From an uncultured Sphingomonadaceae bacterium (GTDB lineage: Bacteria; Pseudomonadota; Alphaproteobacteria; Sphingomonadales; Sphingomonadaceae), in assembly GCA_903871605.1 (NCBI GenBank), contig CAIQHF010000032.1:1-62063 (forward strand): a stretch of DNA of 62,063 bases. Reading direction: 5' to 3'. Shown here piece by piece: positions 60,529 through 62,063 of this stretch (within the stretch, counting starts at the first letter, position 1; every line of letters starts with the position of its first letter). The position numbers and the translations under genes are program-made. The notes under the pieces are model-generated. The model saw only the letters and a program-made list of their open reading frames with translations. It searched no databases and was not told the origin of the DNA.

Positions 60529-61239
60529 ATGGACGCCACCGCCACCCGCCCCCGCCGCTTCACGCTCGGTCGCCTGCTCCGCTGGCTTTTCAAGGCGATC
60601 CTCGGCTTCGTCCTGCTCTCGGTGCTGTGGGTCGCGATCTATCGCTTCGTGCCGCCGCCGGTCACCTTCACGATGCTCGCGGGCGCGATCGATGGGCGCG
60701 GCATCGACAAGCGGTGGATGCCGCTCTCCAGGATCGACCCGAATGTCGCGCGCGCTGCGATCGGTGCGGAGGATGCGCGCTTCTGCGCGCACCACGGCTT
60801 CGATTTCGGCGCGATCCAGCAAGCGATGAAGCATAACGAGCGCGCGAAACGCATCCATGGCGGCTCGACGATCAGCCAGCAGACCGCCAAGAACGTCTTC
60901 CTCTGGCAGGGCCGCTCCTATCTACGCAAGGGGCTCGAGGCGTGGTTCACGCTGCTGATCGAGACGATCTGGGGCAAGCACCGGATCATGGAGATGTATC
61001 TCAACGTCGCCGAGACCGGGATCGGCACCTATGGGGTCGACGCCGGCGCGCTGCGCTACTTCCACCACGACGCCAGCCGGATGAGCGCGACCGAGGCGGC
61101 ACGGCTGGTCGCGGTGTTCCCGCTGCCCAAGGTGCGCGGCGCGGTGGCGCCGGTCGGCGCGGTGCGCCGCTACGGCAACCGCATCGCGGCGCGGATAGGC
61201 ACGGTGCAGCACGGCGGATATGATCGCTGCATCCGCTGA
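60529..61239 (+). CDS. mtgA: Monofunctional peptidoglycan glycosyltransferase MtgA
   Basis: A 236-residue family-51 glycosyltransferase that polymerises lipid II. A basic N-terminus is followed by one membrane helix (about 22-40) and the catalytic domain: Glu81 in GAEDARFCAHHGFDF, GGSTISQQTAKNVF, and KHRIMEMYLNVAETG. No transpeptidase domain is present. Length is normal. The ATG at 60529 lies 86 bases after the preceding small ORF. Confidence 0.93.
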   Translation: MDATATRPRRFTLGRLLRWLFKAILGFVLLSVLWVAIYRFVPPPVTFTMLAGAIDGRGIDKRWMPLSRIDPNVARAAIGAEDARFCAHHGFDFGAIQQAMKHNERAKRIHGGSTISQQTAKNVFLWQGRSYLRKGLEAWFTLLIETIWGKHRIMEMYLNVAETGIGTYGVDAGALRYFHHDASRMSATEAARLVAVFPLPKVRGAVAPVGAVRRYGNRIAARIGTVQHGGYDRCIR

Positions 61240-61261
61240 ACGATAACAGGGAGAGACCATC

Positions 61262-62011
61262 ATGATCCGACACCCCCGCCTGCTCGTCGCGCTGGCGGCG
61301 ATGACGCTGCCGGTCGCCGCGCTCGCCGCACCGTCCTATACGGCCGCAGTCGCCGATCCCGCCCGCCCCGCCGACGACACCGCGCGCGACGCCGATCGCA
61401 AACCCGCCGAGATGCTCGCCTTCGCGAAGGTGAAGCCCGGCCAGACGATCGTCGACTATATGCCGGGCAAAGGCTATTTCACGCGGCTGTTCAGCGCCGC
61501 GGTCGGGCCGAAGGGCATGGTCTATGCCGACGTGCCGCAGATGATGATCGATCTGTTCGCCAAGAGCGGCCATGCGATGCCGGCATCGGTCTCGACCGAG
61601 CCCGGCCGCGGCAACGTCCACGACGTCGTCGCCCGGAACGGTTCGTTGAACCTGCCGACCAAGGTCGACCTGATCTGGACGTCGCAAAATTATCACGACG
61701 TCCACATCTTCGCGGGTGCGGCGGGCGCCGCGCAGCTCGACAAGGCGGTGTTCGACTCACTCAAGCCCGGCGGCCTCTTCGTCGTGCTCGACCATGCCGC
61801 GATGCCGGGGCTCGACGATGCGGGCATGAAGCAGCTGCACCGTATCGACGAGGCGCTGGTCAAGAAGGAGGTGCTCGCCGCGGGCTTCGTGCTCGACGGC
61901 GAATCGAAGGCGCTCGCCAACCCCGCCGACCCGCACAGCGCCAACGTGTTCGATCCCTCGATCCGCGGCCACACCGACCAGTTCATCCTGCGCTTCCGCA
62001 AGCCAGGGTGA
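61262..62011 (+). CDS. Exported methyltransferase-like protein
   Basis: A 249-residue protein with a clear signal peptide (LLVALAAMTLPVAALA, then AP). The mature part has a class I methyltransferase look: VKPGQTIVDYMPGKGYFTRLFSAAVG in place of the canonical glycine motif, VYADVPQM, VDLIWTSQNYHDVH, LKPGGLFVVLDHA. Export would take it away from cytosolic AdoMet, so the fold may serve another purpose. The ATG at 61262 follows AGGGAGAGACC. It starts 22 bases after mtgA, so it is probably co-transcribed. Confidence 0.82.
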   Translation: MIRHPRLLVALAAMTLPVAALAAPSYTAAVADPARPADDTARDADRKPAEMLAFAKVKPGQTIVDYMPGKGYFTRLFSAAVGPKGMVYADVPQMMIDLFAKSGHAMPASVSTEPGRGNVHDVVARNGSLNLPTKVDLIWTSQNYHDVHIFAGAAGAAQLDKAVFDSLKPGGLFVVLDHAAMPGLDDAGMKQLHRIDEALVKKEVLAAGFVLDGESKALANPADPHSANVFDPSIRGHTDQFILRFRKPG

Positions 62012-62035
62012 GGGGCACACATTATTGAAAGACAC

Positions 62036-62063
62036 CGTGCTCCGGCGAAGGCCGGAGCGTTGC
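62036..62063. repeat. Type-D-like palindromic repeat, cut by window end
   Basis: GTGCTCCGGCGAAGGCCGGA with GCG matches the first hairpin of the type-D plan. The second half would lie outside the window. Confidence 0.55.

Overview
The window is a high-GC, densely packed chromosomal segment that reads as an alphaproteobacterium, most likely Sphingomonadales (Sphingomonas-like). The evidence is the GcrA C-terminus, a DivL-type kinase with tyrosine at the phospho-acceptor site, the phosphotransferase ChpT, the AmgK/MurU recycling pair next to alphaproteobacterial-type AddAB, a large TonB-dependent receptor and an alphaproteobacterial RpoH. Genus is inferred from gene content only. I see no rRNA, tRNA, CRISPR array, insertion sequence or prophage.

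Layout. Bases 1-5166 (+): end of gcrA, parE, a small membrane protein, argJ and an inositol-monophosphatase-family gene. Bases 5314-16661 (-): one long operon divL-tsaE-amgK-murU-addB-addA-trxA in which stop and start codons overlap at five consecutive junctions. Bases 16888-22238: a TonB receptor (+) and ahcY (-) sharing a bidirectional terminator, then yqgE. Bases 22340-31267: glycosyltransferase, peroxiredoxin, GGDEF cyclase, alpha/beta hydrolase, GFA protein, a hemerythrin-like protein, a MarR regulator, asd and a DPP IV-family peptidase. Bases 31477-36856 (-): the translation operon ffh-rpsP-rimM-trmD-rplS, interrupted between rimM and trmD by two membrane-protein genes and a possible 20-residue microprotein. 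Bases 37124-43038 (+): GGDEF/EAL protein, dapF-mtaB, ftsY and a YciB/IspZ-type protein. Bases 43145-47943: sodB, then divergent pspF and an extended phage-shock operon (a 35-residue peptide, pspA, pspB, pspC and four PspB-like small proteins) behind a textbook sigma-54 promoter. Bases 48136-51904: sufE and a secreted protein, a DnaJ-domain/ferredoxin pair, a DUF1275 protein, the RNase P RNA and an AmpD-like amidase. Bases 51945-57990 (-): chpT-cheA-cheW-cheY-cheB-cheR. Bases 58211-62011 (+): rluD-type synthase, rpoH, a 41-residue peptide, mtgA and an exported methyltransferase-like protein.

Themes. Three parts of the CtrA cell-cycle circuit (GcrA, DivL, ChpT) lie here, with ChpT beside a chemotaxis-type set that has no receptor or flagellar gene nearby. 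Envelope maintenance recurs: murein recycling, AmpD, MtgA, Psp and RpoH. Four families of palindromic intergenic repeats (called A-D here) punctuate the segment. Two A copies lie in frame inside mtaB and one supplies the stop codon of a ferredoxin gene. The most distinctive unit is the enlarged Psp operon.
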